A stretch of 64,000 nucleotides of DNA from Kiloniellales bacterium (GTDB lineage Bacteria; Pseudomonadota; Alphaproteobacteria; Kiloniellales; JAKSBE01). Shown here piece by piece: positions 25,442 through 33,370 of this stretch (within the stretch, counting starts at the first letter, position 1; every line of letters begins with the position of its first letter). The translations under genes and the position numbers were made by a program. The notes under the pieces were generated by a model that saw nothing but the letters and a program-made list of their open reading frames with translations, made no database searches and was not told where the DNA came from. The stretch spans positions 1 through 64,000 of the forward strand of contig JASJBF010000052.1 of the NCBI GenBank assembly GCA_030066685.1. The letters are read 5' to 3'.

Positions 25442-26183
25442 CTGCCCCTCCTTGCTCGTCTCGGGACGGGATGCCGACGAGTCCCAGGCTTTCCAAGGCC
25501 TCCGCGTAGACCGCCAGCGCCCTGCGCCCCAGCGGCGTGACCGCGTAGACGCCGCGCTCGACCCGCTGGAACCAGCCGTAGACGTCGCGCTGGAGCATCC
25601 GGGCGGCCCCGGTGACTCCGGTGGCGGCGCGGATCTCGGCCAGCTTGGCCGGGCCTCGCCCGTCCAGATAGACGGCGCAACGTAGCGCATCCTGGCGGTA
25701 AGCGGTGACCAGGCGGCGCTTGCTGCTGCCGCCGCAGTTGGGATCACCGACCCGGCGTTGGAACTCGCGCAACAGACGGCCGCGCCGCTGCGGGCTCTTG
25801 CGCGGCCGGTAGGGCGCCGGGTCCAGGTGAACCTCGACCAGCCCGGGCGCGCCGGCCGCCGGCGCCACGGTCATGAGACCAAGGCCGAGCCGGCGGCAGA
25901 GCTTGACGATGTCTCGGGACTGCCGGCGCCAGGACCGCGCGCCGGCACCGGCCTCGGGCTGGGCCACCGCCAGGTAGACCCAGTCGGTCAAGGCCTGGCG
26001 CCGAACGCCCTGGAAGACCAGGGGCAGGGAGAAGGCGGTCTTGAGCTCGACCACCACCGGGTCTTCGCCCTCGCGGCAGGCGACGACGTCGCAGTCTGCC
26101 ACCTCGCCCTTGACCTCGTAGCCCTGGCCCTCGAGGAAGCGCTTGATCGGCGGGTAGAGGTCGGTCTCCCGAAGGCGGGTCAT
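25413..26183 (-). CDS. DUF2161 protein with a PD-(D/E)xK-like nuclease fold
   Basis: The 256-residue protein begins MTRLRETDLYPPIKRFLEGQ. It shows the nuclease-like core GYEVKGEVADCDVVACREGE followed by PVVVELKTAF, giving the D..ExK set (DVVA and VELK) of PD-(D/E)xK enzymes. The middle and C-terminal parts are basic and contain a winged-helix-like end (LAEIRAATGVTGAARMLQRD, VYGWFQRVERGVYAVTPLG). The family is conserved but uncharacterised. It could act on DNA or phosphodiesters; this is inference from the fold. It is divergent from the PuuB-like gene. Confidence 0.85.
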   Translation of the reverse strand: MTRLRETDLYPPIKRFLEGQGYEVKGEVADCDVVACREGEDPVVVELKTAFSLPLVFQGVRRQALTDWVYLAVAQPEAGAGARSWRRQSRDIVKLCRRLGLGLMTVAPAAGAPGLVEVHLDPAPYRPRKSPQRRGRLLREFQRRVGDPNCGGSSKRRLVTAYRQDALRCAVYLDGRGPAKLAEIRAATGVTGAARMLQRDVYGWFQRVERGVYAVTPLGRRALAVYAEALESLGLVGIPSRDEQGGADDHQKGRPG

Positions 26184-26319
26184 GGCTTGCGGCCGGTAAC
26201 CGAAAATGAAGATAATCCGGCCCTGATATCACGATTCGCGACGACAGGGTCGCGCCGCTCCGGCCGCGCCCCTCCGCCCCCACATCCGGAGGCCGCCCCC
26301 GCGCGGCGGCGAGACGCAC

Positions 26320-27678
26320 ATGGAGGATACGGCCTACCGGCTCTACGACCCGGCCATGTACGACTTCTGGACCCCGGCGGAGAGCTATTGGGAAGCCAGC
26401 CTGCCGGGGCCGGAGCGGCTGGCGCCCCTGTCGGGGAGCGAGAGCTGCGACGTCGCGATCGTCGGCGGTGGCTACACCGGCCTCTCGGCCGCCCTGCACC
26501 TGGCCCGCGACCACCAGGTCGACGTCCGGGTCCTGGAGGCCGGCCACCTCGGCTGGGGCGCCTCGGGCCGCAACGGCGGCTTCTGCACCATGGCGCCGAC
26601 CAAGCTCTCGACCAAGGGCTTGATCCTGCGCCACGGCCTGGAAGCGGCCAAGGCCTTCTTCGATGCCCAGAAGGCGGGCCTCGAGCTGGCCCTGGCCCTG
26701 GAGCGCGACGAGGGCATCGATTTCGACCGCCAGGGCGACGGCGTCTTCGTGGTCGCCCACCAGGCCTCGCGCTACGAGGAGCTGGAAACCGAGGCGGCCC
26801 TTCTGAGCGGCCAGTTCGGCTTCGAGACCGAGGTCCTGCCGGCGGAAGCCTTCCAGGAGATCGGGCATGCTTCGACCGAGAACTTCGGCGCGCTCTTGAT
26901 CCGCTCCGGCTTCGGCCTCCATCCCCTGAAGTACGCCCGCGGCCTGGCCCGCGCCGCCCTACTGCGCGGCGCCAAGCTGCACCCCCACAGCCGCGTGGAG
27001 AGCTGGACCAAGGTCGGCAGCCAACACCTGCTGGAAACCGACGGCGGACGCCTGAAGGCGCGCCGCGTGCTGCTGGCGACCAACGGCTTCACGCCGGAGG
27101 GCGTCAACCCGGCCTTCGACGGCCGTACGCTTCCGGTCATTTCGAACATCGTCACCACGCGGCCGCTTACCGAGGCCGAGCTGGCGGCCCAGTCCTGGCG
27201 TACGGAGAACCCCATCTCGAATACGCGTACGCTGCTGTTCTACTACCGCCTGCTGCCGGACCGGCGGCTGCTGTTCGGCGCCCGCGGCGACACCAGCGGC
27301 ACGCCGGCGGCCGGCGAGCGCATGCAGGCCTGGCTGGCCCGGCGCCTTGGCGAGGTCTTCCCGGCCTGGCGCGAGGTCGAGATCAGTCATTTCTGGCGCG
27401 GCTTCGTCTGCGTCACCCGCGACCTGACTCCCGCGGCCGGCCAGCTCGAGGACGACCCCAGCGTCTTCTATGGCTTCGGCTACCACGGCACCGGGGTCAA
27501 CGCGGCGCCCTGGACCGGTCGCGCCCTGGCACGGATCATCGCCGGTGCGGCGGAGGCCGAGGCCGAGCTGCCGGAGATCCTGCGCGGACCGGCGCGGCCT
27601 TTCCCGTTGCCGGCCCTGCGGCTTTGGTTGTTGCGCTCGGCCAATCTCTACTATCGTCTGGTCAAGGACAGGTATTAG
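26320..27678 (+). CDS. FAD-dependent amine oxidoreductase (gamma-glutamylputrescine oxidase-like)
   Basis: The 452-residue DAO-fold flavoprotein starts with an N-terminal YDFWTPAESYWEASLPGP segment typical of PuuB relatives. The dinucleotide fold is CDVAIVGGGYTGLSAALHLA, followed by GWGASGRNGGF; the C-terminal FAD site is FYGFGYHGTGVNAAPWTGR. PuuB oxidises gamma-glutamylputrescine to the aldehyde, releasing ammonia and H2O2. The next gene is a glutamine-synthetase-like ligase that would make that substrate, supporting a polyamine pathway. No PuuC or PuuD gene is adjacent. The start ATG 26320 follows a GC-rich leader with no clear Shine-Dalgarno sequence. Confidence 0.88.
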   Translation: MEDTAYRLYDPAMYDFWTPAESYWEASLPGPERLAPLSGSESCDVAIVGGGYTGLSAALHLARDHQVDVRVLEAGHLGWGASGRNGGFCTMAPTKLSTKGLILRHGLEAAKAFFDAQKAGLELALALERDEGIDFDRQGDGVFVVAHQASRYEELETEAALLSGQFGFETEVLPAEAFQEIGHASTENFGALLIRSGFGLHPLKYARGLARAALLRGAKLHPHSRVESWTKVGSQHLLETDGGRLKARRVLLATNGFTPEGVNPAFDGRTLPVISNIVTTRPLTEAELAAQSWRTENPISNTRTLLFYYRLLPDRRLLFGARGDTSGTPAAGERMQAWLARRLGEVFPAWREVEISHFWRGFVCVTRDLTPAAGQLEDDPSVFYGFGYHGTGVNAAPWTGRALARIIAGAAEAEAELPEILRGPARPFPLPALRLWLLRSANLYYRLVKDRY

Positions 27679-27728
27679 TGATCCGATGGACCCGCTTGAT
27701 CCCCTCGTCCTCTTGCCTCTACCTCGGC

Positions 27729-27806
27729 TGTCATGCCCGGACTCGATCCGGGCATCCATCGAGCCGCCGGCGCCATGGATTGCCGGGTCAAGCCCGGCAA
27801 TGACAG
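27729..27806. repeat. Dispersed palindromic repeat, type A, copy 4
   Basis: Differs from the other copies by CTCGATC for CTTGATC in the first half. It lies in the 203-base gap between the amine oxidase and the glutamine-synthetase-like gene, so it may sit inside their common transcript. Confidence 0.9.
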
Positions 27807-27881
27807 ACAGTGGAACTCGAGTGTCAGGTTCATGACGCGAAAAAGTCTCACACCACGAGAAAGGTGCGGCAAAGCCACAGT

Positions 27882-29255
27882 ATGAAGAAGGCACGCCCCA
27901 AGACTACGCCCGCCGCCGAGTTCAAGGCCTTCCAGGCCGCCCACCCCGAGACCCGCTACGTCGACGCCATCCTGACCGACCTCTGCGGCATCGTGCGCGG
28001 CAAGCGCTATCCCATGGCCGAGGCGGAGAAGCTCTTCACAAACGGCCTGCAGCTCTGCGAATCGGTCTTCCTGCTCGACGTCACCGGGGCCAACACCGAT
28101 CCGGCCGGCCGGGGCTTCACCGACGGCGACCCCGACGGCACCTTGGTGCCGGTCCCCGGCACCCTGGTCCCGGTGCCCTGGGCCGAGGAGCCGCGTGGCC
28201 AGGTGCTGATGACCATGACCACGCCGGAAGGCGCGCCTTCGCCGGTCGACCCGCGCAACGTCGCGATCCGGGTGCTGGAGCGCTTCAAGGCGCTGGACCT
28301 GACCCCGGTGGTCGCCTTCGAGCTGGAGTTCTACCTGCTCGACTCCGAACGTAACGCGGCCGGCCTGCCGCAGCCGCCGATCTCGCCCAAGACCGGCCGG
28401 CGCGAGGCCAGCCTGCAGGTCTACGGCATCCAGGAGATCGACGGCTTCGCCGCCTTCCTGCGCGACGTCGAGGCCGCCGGCGCGGTGCAGAAGGTGCCGG
28501 CGAACATCGCGACCGCCGAGTTCGCCCCGGGACAGTACGAGATCAACCTGCACCACGTCGGCGACGCCCTCGCCGCCGCCGACCATGCGGCGCTGCTGCG
28601 TCACATCATCAAGTCGGTGGCGCGGCGCCACGGCGTCGAGGCCAGCTTCATGTCCAAGCCTTTCCTGGACCAGACCGGCAACGGCATGCACGTCCACATC
28701 AGCCTGCTGGACAAGCAGGGCCGCAACGTCTTCGCCGCCGAAAGCCCGCTGGGCAGCGAGACCCTGAGGCACGCGATCGGCGGCCTGATGGCGACCATGG
28801 CCGAGGCCATGGCGATCTTCGCGCCCAACGTGAACGCCTTCCGCCGCTTCGGGCCCAACCTCTTCGTGCCGGTCAACCGCTCCTGGGGCGCCAACAACCG
28901 CTCCGTGGCCTTCCGCATCCCGACCGGCCCGCCCGACAGCCGGCGCATCGAGCACCGCTTCGCCGGCGCCGAAGCCAACAGCTATCTGGTCCTGGCAGCG
29001 ATCCTCGCCGGGATCCACCACGGCATCACCGGGGAGATCGATCCAGGCCCGGCGAGTGAAGGCAACGCCTGCGAGACGGTCGATCCCGACCTGCCGCTCG
29101 ACGTGCCGTCCTCGCTGGCCCGCCTCGAGGCGGCGAAGGTCCTGGGCAGCTACCTTGGGCCGGAGTACCTTGAGGTCTATGCCGCGACCAAGCGCAACGA
29201 GTACCGGGACTTCATGAACGACATCTCGCTCAGGGAGTACGCTTGGTACCTGTAG
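27882..29255 (+). CDS. Glutamine synthetase-family ligase (gamma-glutamylputrescine synthetase-like)
   Basis: The 457-residue protein has the GS beta-grasp N-terminus (YVDAILTDLCGIVRGKRYPM). The catalytic domain shows VVAFELEFYLLD, EFAPGQYEINLHH, KPFLDQTGNGMHVHISLLD, the ATP-binding FRRFGPNLFVPVNRSWGANN, and RIEHRFAGAEANSYL. The DCGI-like 'TDLCGIVRGKR' start and the lack of the adenylylation Tyr loop are typical of PuuA/GlnA3-type gamma-glutamylpolyamine ligases rather than true GlnA. They join glutamate to putrescine or related amines using ATP. ATG 27882 is used; upstream in-frame codons lie in the repeat region. It forms a polyamine module with its neighbours. Confidence 0.9.
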   Translation: MKKARPKTTPAAEFKAFQAAHPETRYVDAILTDLCGIVRGKRYPMAEAEKLFTNGLQLCESVFLLDVTGANTDPAGRGFTDGDPDGTLVPVPGTLVPVPWAEEPRGQVLMTMTTPEGAPSPVDPRNVAIRVLERFKALDLTPVVAFELEFYLLDSERNAAGLPQPPISPKTGRREASLQVYGIQEIDGFAAFLRDVEAAGAVQKVPANIATAEFAPGQYEINLHHVGDALAAADHAALLRHIIKSVARRHGVEASFMSKPFLDQTGNGMHVHISLLDKQGRNVFAAESPLGSETLRHAIGGLMATMAEAMAIFAPNVNAFRRFGPNLFVPVNRSWGANNRSVAFRIPTGPPDSRRIEHRFAGAEANSYLVLAAILAGIHHGITGEIDPGPASEGNACETVDPDLPLDVPSSLARLEAAKVLGSYLGPEYLEVYAATKRNEYRDFMNDISLREYAWYL

Positions 29256-29286
29256 GAGGTCCGTGGGAGGGACCAGGGAGGACGTC

Positions 29287-29670
29287 ATGGCCGGCCAGGA
29301 TCAGAAATTCGCCCTCAGTCGGGGGGAGGACGCCGCCTTCGAGGGCGGCGGCCTGCGGTCCTTCTTCGAGTACCGCGACCTGGGGCTGGCCGAGGCGACC
29401 GGCGGCCGCTACCACGCCCAGGTCATCCGGGCCAGCGCCCCCTGCCAGGACGGCACCGGCCCGCACCGGCACAGCCTCGAATTCCAGATGGTCTACGTGC
29501 TCAAGGGCTGGGCCCGCTTCGACTACGAGGGCCAGGGCGAGGTGACCTTGAAGCCGGGCGACTGCGTGCTGCAGCCGCCGGGGATCCGGCACGAGCTGAC
29601 CGCCTGCTCCGACGACATGGAGCTTCTGGAGGTCACCTCGCCGGCCGAGTTCGGCACCGAGCCCGCCTGA
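29287..29670 (+). CDS. Cupin-domain protein linked to the polyamine module
   Basis: The 127-residue single-domain cupin has motif 1 GTGPHRHSLEFQMVYVLKGW (His-x-His-xxx-Glu) and motif 2 LKPGDCVLQPPGIRHEL. The metal-binding His/Glu set is complete (HRH, E, H). ATG 29287 is preceded by GGGAGG. It follows the ligase stop by 31 bases and is 23 bases before ppk2. Cupin proteins or domains often accompany puu genes (for example the cupin half of PuuR), but there is no DNA-binding domain here. Its role may be as a metal-dependent enzyme or a ligand binder; not resolved. Confidence 0.85.
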   Translation: MAGQDQKFALSRGEDAAFEGGGLRSFFEYRDLGLAEATGGRYHAQVIRASAPCQDGTGPHRHSLEFQMVYVLKGWARFDYEGQGEVTLKPGDCVLQPPGIRHELTACSDDMELLEVTSPAEFGTEPA

Positions 29671-29693
29671 CATATCCGCAAGGGAGTGCGGCC

Positions 29694-30611
29694 ATGAGCA
29701 GCAAGGAATGCGATGCTCCGAAGGCCCGGCACGGCGACGCGGCCAAGCCGGCGACCGGCGGCCGGCCGGAAAGCGGCCTGGACGAGGACTACCTCGCCCA
29801 ATGGACCGCCTGCGGCGAGGCCAAATACCCCTATGCCGACCGCCTGAAGCGCAAGCCTTTCGAGCGCGAGAAGCGGAGCCTGCAGATCGAGCTCCTTAAG
29901 CTGCAGGACTGGGTCAAGGCCAGCGGCGAGCGGATCGTCGTCGTCTTCGAGGGCCGCGACGCGGCCGGCAAGGGCGGCACCATCAAGACCCTGACCGAGC
30001 ACCTCAACCCCCGCGGCGCGCGGATCGCCGCCCTGGCCAAGCCCAACGACCGGGAGCGCAGCCAGTGGTACTTCCAGCGCTACGTCGAGCATCTGCCGTC
30101 GGGCGGGGAGATCGTGCTCTTCGACCGCTCCTGGTACAACCGTGCCGGGGTCGAGCGGGTCATGGGCTTCTGCTCGCAGGAGCAATGCCGGGCTTTCCTC
30201 GAGGAGGCGCCGGAGTTCGAGCGCCTGCTGGTCAAGCACGGCACCCACCTGATCAAATACTGGTTCGCGGTCACCCGCGAAGAGCAGGCCAAGCGCTTTG
30301 CCAAGCGCCGGACCGATCCGCTAAAGCGTTGGAAACTCAGTCCGATCGATCTGGCTTCGGTCGACAAGTGGCACGACTACACCGAGGCCCGCGAGGAGAT
30401 GTTCTTCGCCACCAACCGCGAGTGGGCACCCTGGACCGTGATCAAGTCGGACGACAAGAAGCGGGCCCGTCTCAACTGCATGCGCCACCTGCTTTCGCAG
30501 TTCTCCTATCCGCACAAGGATCAGGCGACGATCGAGGGAATCGACCCGCTGATCCTGGCCCGCGCCGACTCCATCTTCGAGGGCTACCTCGGCCCGGCCG
30601 AGACATCTTGA
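29694..30611 (+). CDS. ppk2: Polyphosphate kinase 2
   Basis: This 305-residue protein fits a single-domain PPK2. Walker A is FEGRDAAGKGGTIKTLTEHL, Walker B is EIVLFDRSWYNRAGVERVMG, and the lid segment is AKRFAKRRTDPLKRWKLSPI followed by DKWHDYTEAREEMFFATNRE. PPK2 makes GTP or ATP from polyphosphate and NDP (or the reverse). ATG 29694 follows AAGGGAGTG. It lies 23 bases after the cupin gene and may share the polyamine-module transcript. Motifs fit the ordinary one-domain class; nucleotide preference cannot be read from the sequence. Confidence 0.95.
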   Translation: MSSKECDAPKARHGDAAKPATGGRPESGLDEDYLAQWTACGEAKYPYADRLKRKPFEREKRSLQIELLKLQDWVKASGERIVVVFEGRDAAGKGGTIKTLTEHLNPRGARIAALAKPNDRERSQWYFQRYVEHLPSGGEIVLFDRSWYNRAGVERVMGFCSQEQCRAFLEEAPEFERLLVKHGTHLIKYWFAVTREEQAKRFAKRRTDPLKRWKLSPIDLASVDKWHDYTEAREEMFFATNREWAPWTVIKSDDKKRARLNCMRHLLSQFSYPHKDQATIEGIDPLILARADSIFEGYLGPAETS

Positions 30612-30973
30612 AGCGGCGCTGCTCCCGCTGAAGCGGTCCGACCGGCGCCGCTGCCGGAGCCTTCCAGGCGGCCAGGGCAGCGCCCGGCAGGAGGCCGCAT
30701 TCCACGCCCCTGGTTCCGCCGAATCGGCTACCCCGGATAGGCTGTCGCTCCCAGCCTGGAGAACCTTGCCGCGACCTCGGAATCGGCCACAGGCGAGTGC
30801 CGCCAACAAATTGATATCAATGGTCTTTTCACGCCCGAGTAAGATGAAAAATTGTTAATCTGGCCGTAAGGTCGCGGCAAGGACTCTCATCCCATCTTGC
30901 ACTATCAAGAGGGTGTAAGTCTTCGTGTCTTGGAACCTGGATTTTAGCCACGACACGATGGAGGAAAGGACAG
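30612..30973. other. Intergenic interval upstream of degP
   Basis: The 362 bases contain no gene I can support. The stretch 30800-30960 is AT-rich and is the likely degP promoter region. It includes GGAAC (30932-30936), an element typical of extracytoplasmic-function sigma -35 sites, and a 6-base inverted repeat CGTGTC/GACACG (30924-30929/30952-30957). A regulated promoter is plausible but not shown. Confidence 0.4.
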
Positions 30974-32476
30974 ATGGGGCAGATGTTCCCCCTGACACGC
31001 GAAACCAAGCTGACGCAGGCCGTGACCGGCTCGGTCCTGGCCGGCGGGCTTCTGGTTTTCGCGCTGGCCGGCGCCGAGACGGCCCTGGCGCGCCCCGCGC
31101 CGGAGAGCTTCGCCGACCTGACCGAGAAGGTCGCGCCGGCCGTGGTTAACGTTTCGATCGTCAAGACCGGCGGCCCGATCGTCCGCTTCGAAGGGCCCGA
31201 GGGACGGGACCTGATGCCCTTCGGCGAGGATCATCCCCTGCGCGACTTCTTCGAGCGCTTTCTCGGTCCGGACGCACCGGAACTGCCCGGCGGCCCGCAA
31301 GAGCAGCGTGGCCTGGGCTCCGGCTTCATCGTCGATCCCGATGGATATGTCGTGACCAACCGTCACGTCATCGCCGGGGCCGACGAAATAACGATTACCC
31401 TTCATGACGGGCGGTCGCTGACCGCCGAACTCGTTGGCCAGGACGAAAAGACGGACCTGGCCCTGCTCAAGGTCGAAGCGGACGAGGCCCTTCCCTCTGT
31501 TGCCTTCGGCGATTCTGAGGCGGTCCGGCCCGGTGATTGGGTCATCGCCGTCGGCAACCCCTTCGGCCTTGGCGGTTCCGTGACCGCCGGCATCGTCTCC
31601 GCCCGCGGGCGGGACCTGCCGGGCGGCAGCATCATCGACTTCCTGCAGATCGACGCACCGATCAACAAGGGCAACTCGGGCGGGCCGACCTTCGACATGG
31701 ACGGCAAGGTCATCGGCGTGAACACCGCGATCTACTCGCCGAACGGCGGCAGCGTCGGCATCGGCTTCGCGATCCCGTCGGAGATTGCCAGCGAGGTCGT
31801 CGCCGATTTGCGCGAGAAGGGCAAGGTCGAGCGCGGCTGGCTGGGCGTCCGGATCCAGGCGGTCACGCCGGAGTTCGCCGAGGGCTTCCGCCTCGAGGAG
31901 GCCAAGGGGGCGCTGATCTCCTCCGTCACGCCGGACAGCCCGGCCGCAGCAGCGGGGCTGGAAACCGGCGACGTCATCCTGTCCTGGGACGGCAAGGCCG
32001 TGGACGAGCTCAAGGATCTGCCCCGGCTGGTCGCCTTCACGCCGGTCGGCAAGACCGTCGAGGTCGAGATCTGGCGCGACGGCGCCCGCGAGACGCTCGA
32101 GGTCGTGACCGGCCAGGCGCCCGGCGAACAGCAGCTCGCCGCGATCGGCGGCCCCGACGACAGCGACAAGGTTCGCCTGCCCGGCACCGGCCTGACGGTT
32201 GCGACCCTGACCGCCGAGCGCCGGGACCGCTTCGGCATCGCCGAGGAGGTCGAAGGCGTGGTCATCCTGCGCGTCGAGCGCGACAGCCTGGCGGCCCGCG
32301 AGGGCCTGCGCCGCGGCGACGTCATCCGCAGCCTGGCCTCGGAAGCCGTCGAGACGGCGGCCGACGCCAAGCGCGAAATCGAAGAGATCAAGGCCGAGGG
32401 CCTGGAGGTCGTTACGCTCCTGGTTTCCAGGGACGGCGTCGAGACCTTCTTCGCCCTGCGGCTGAGGAACGCATAG
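30974..32476 (+). CDS. Do-family periplasmic serine protease (DegP/DegQ-type)
   Basis: The 500-residue protein has a signal peptide (AVTGSVLAGGLLVFALAGAE, cleavage near TALA). The trypsin-like domain carries the catalytic triad His131 (VTNRHVIAG), Asp161 (KTDLALLK) and Ser235 (NKGNSGGP). Two PDZ domains follow: RGWLGVRIQAVTPEFAEGF to about residue 380, and a second, degenerate one from ~400 to the end (REGLRRGDVIRSLASEAVE). It degrades or refolds damaged envelope proteins. ATG 30974 has GGAGGAAAGGAC upstream. It precedes a two-component pair after a hairpin, suggesting an envelope-stress unit. Confidence 0.94.
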   Translation: MGQMFPLTRETKLTQAVTGSVLAGGLLVFALAGAETALARPAPESFADLTEKVAPAVVNVSIVKTGGPIVRFEGPEGRDLMPFGEDHPLRDFFERFLGPDAPELPGGPQEQRGLGSGFIVDPDGYVVTNRHVIAGADEITITLHDGRSLTAELVGQDEKTDLALLKVEADEALPSVAFGDSEAVRPGDWVIAVGNPFGLGGSVTAGIVSARGRDLPGGSIIDFLQIDAPINKGNSGGPTFDMDGKVIGVNTAIYSPNGGSVGIGFAIPSEIASEVVADLREKGKVERGWLGVRIQAVTPEFAEGFRLEEAKGALISSVTPDSPAAAAGLETGDVILSWDGKAVDELKDLPRLVAFTPVGKTVEVEIWRDGARETLEVVTGQAPGEQQLAAIGGPDDSDKVRLPGTGLTVATLTAERRDRFGIAEEVEGVVILRVERDSLAAREGLRRGDVIRSLASEAVETAADAKREIEEIKAEGLEVVTLLVSRDGVETFFALRLRNA

Positions 32477-32518
32477 CACTGGACATACCCTCCTCTCCTA
32501 ACCAGAACCAGAGGGTTT

Positions 32519-32561
32519 CCGCGTCGGACTGCCAGGTAGGCACGTCCGACGCGGCCGTTTT
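32519..32561 (+). terminator. Hairpin between degP and the response-regulator gene
   Basis: The perfect 11-base arms CCGCGTCGGAC (32519-32529) and GTCCGACGCGG (32544-32554) continue into TGCC/GGCA with a one-base bulge, and four T's follow shortly. It could end degP transcription or attenuate read-through into the two-component genes. Confidence 0.65.
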
Positions 32562-32692
32562 GGGGACCGCTTGGTGCGACCGTGACCCTTGCCTGAAGGG
32601 GGCGCCAGCTCCGCATGACATGCTAGAATGGGCTTCGCCCGAGGCCCCGGGCCGTTGAGTAAGCCTGGAAGAGGCCGGAAGCGCTGGGAAAG

Positions 32693-33370
32693 ATGCGAGT
32701 ACTCATCGTCGAGGACGACAAGGAGACGGCCGGCTACATCGCCAAGGGCCTGAAGGAATCCGGCTACAGTCCCACGGTGGTGACCGACGGCAAGGAAGGC
32801 CTGCTGATGGCCGCCAGCGAGGACTTCGACCTGGCCATCGTCGACCGCATGCTGCCGGGCCTGGACGGCCTGTCCATGGTCGAGACCCTGCGCGGGACGG
32901 GCAAGGACCTGCCCATCGTCTTCCTCAGCGCCATGGGCAGCGTCGAGGAGCGGGTCAAGGGCCTGCGCGGCGGCGCCGACGACTATCTGGTCAAGCCCTT
33001 CGCCTTCTCGGAGCTTTTGGCCAGGATCGAGGTCCTGCTCCGCCGCGGCAGCGCCAGTGGCGCCGAGACCCATCTGCGTGTCGGCGATCTGGAACTGGAC
33101 CTGCTGGCCCGCACGGTGCGCCGGAGCGACAAGCCGATCGACCTGCAGCCCCGGGAGTTCAAGATCCTGGAATACCTCATGCGCAACACGGGCCGGGTGG
33201 TGACCCGGGTCATGCTCCTGGAGAACGTCTGGGACTACCACTTCGACCCCCAGACCAACGTCGTCGACGTCCACATCTCCCGGCTGCGCCAAAAGATCGA
33301 CAAGGACTTCGACAAGCCGCTGCTGCATACGGTCCGCGGCGCAGGGTACTGCCTCCGTGAGCCCGACTAG
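32693..33370 (+). CDS. OmpR/PhoB-family response regulator
   Basis: The 225-residue protein has a receiver domain with the acidic pocket EDD (7-9), phosphoacceptor Asp51 (LAIVDRMLPGLDG), Ser79 (VFLSAMGS) and Lys101 (YLVKPFAF). A C-terminal winged helix (LQPREFKILEYLMRNTGRVV, VDVHISRLRQKIDKDF, VRGAGYCLR) binds DNA. It is translated with the kinase: the two genes overlap by 14 bases. In similar loci it controls envelope, heavy-metal or degP-type genes. Upstream degP is a likely target (inference). Confidence 0.95.
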   Translation: MRVLIVEDDKETAGYIAKGLKESGYSPTVVTDGKEGLLMAASEDFDLAIVDRMLPGLDGLSMVETLRGTGKDLPIVFLSAMGSVEERVKGLRGGADDYLVKPFAFSELLARIEVLLRRGSASGAETHLRVGDLELDLLARTVRRSDKPIDLQPREFKILEYLMRNTGRVVTRVMLLENVWDYHFDPQTNVVDVHISRLRQKIDKDFDKPLLHTVRGAGYCLREPD

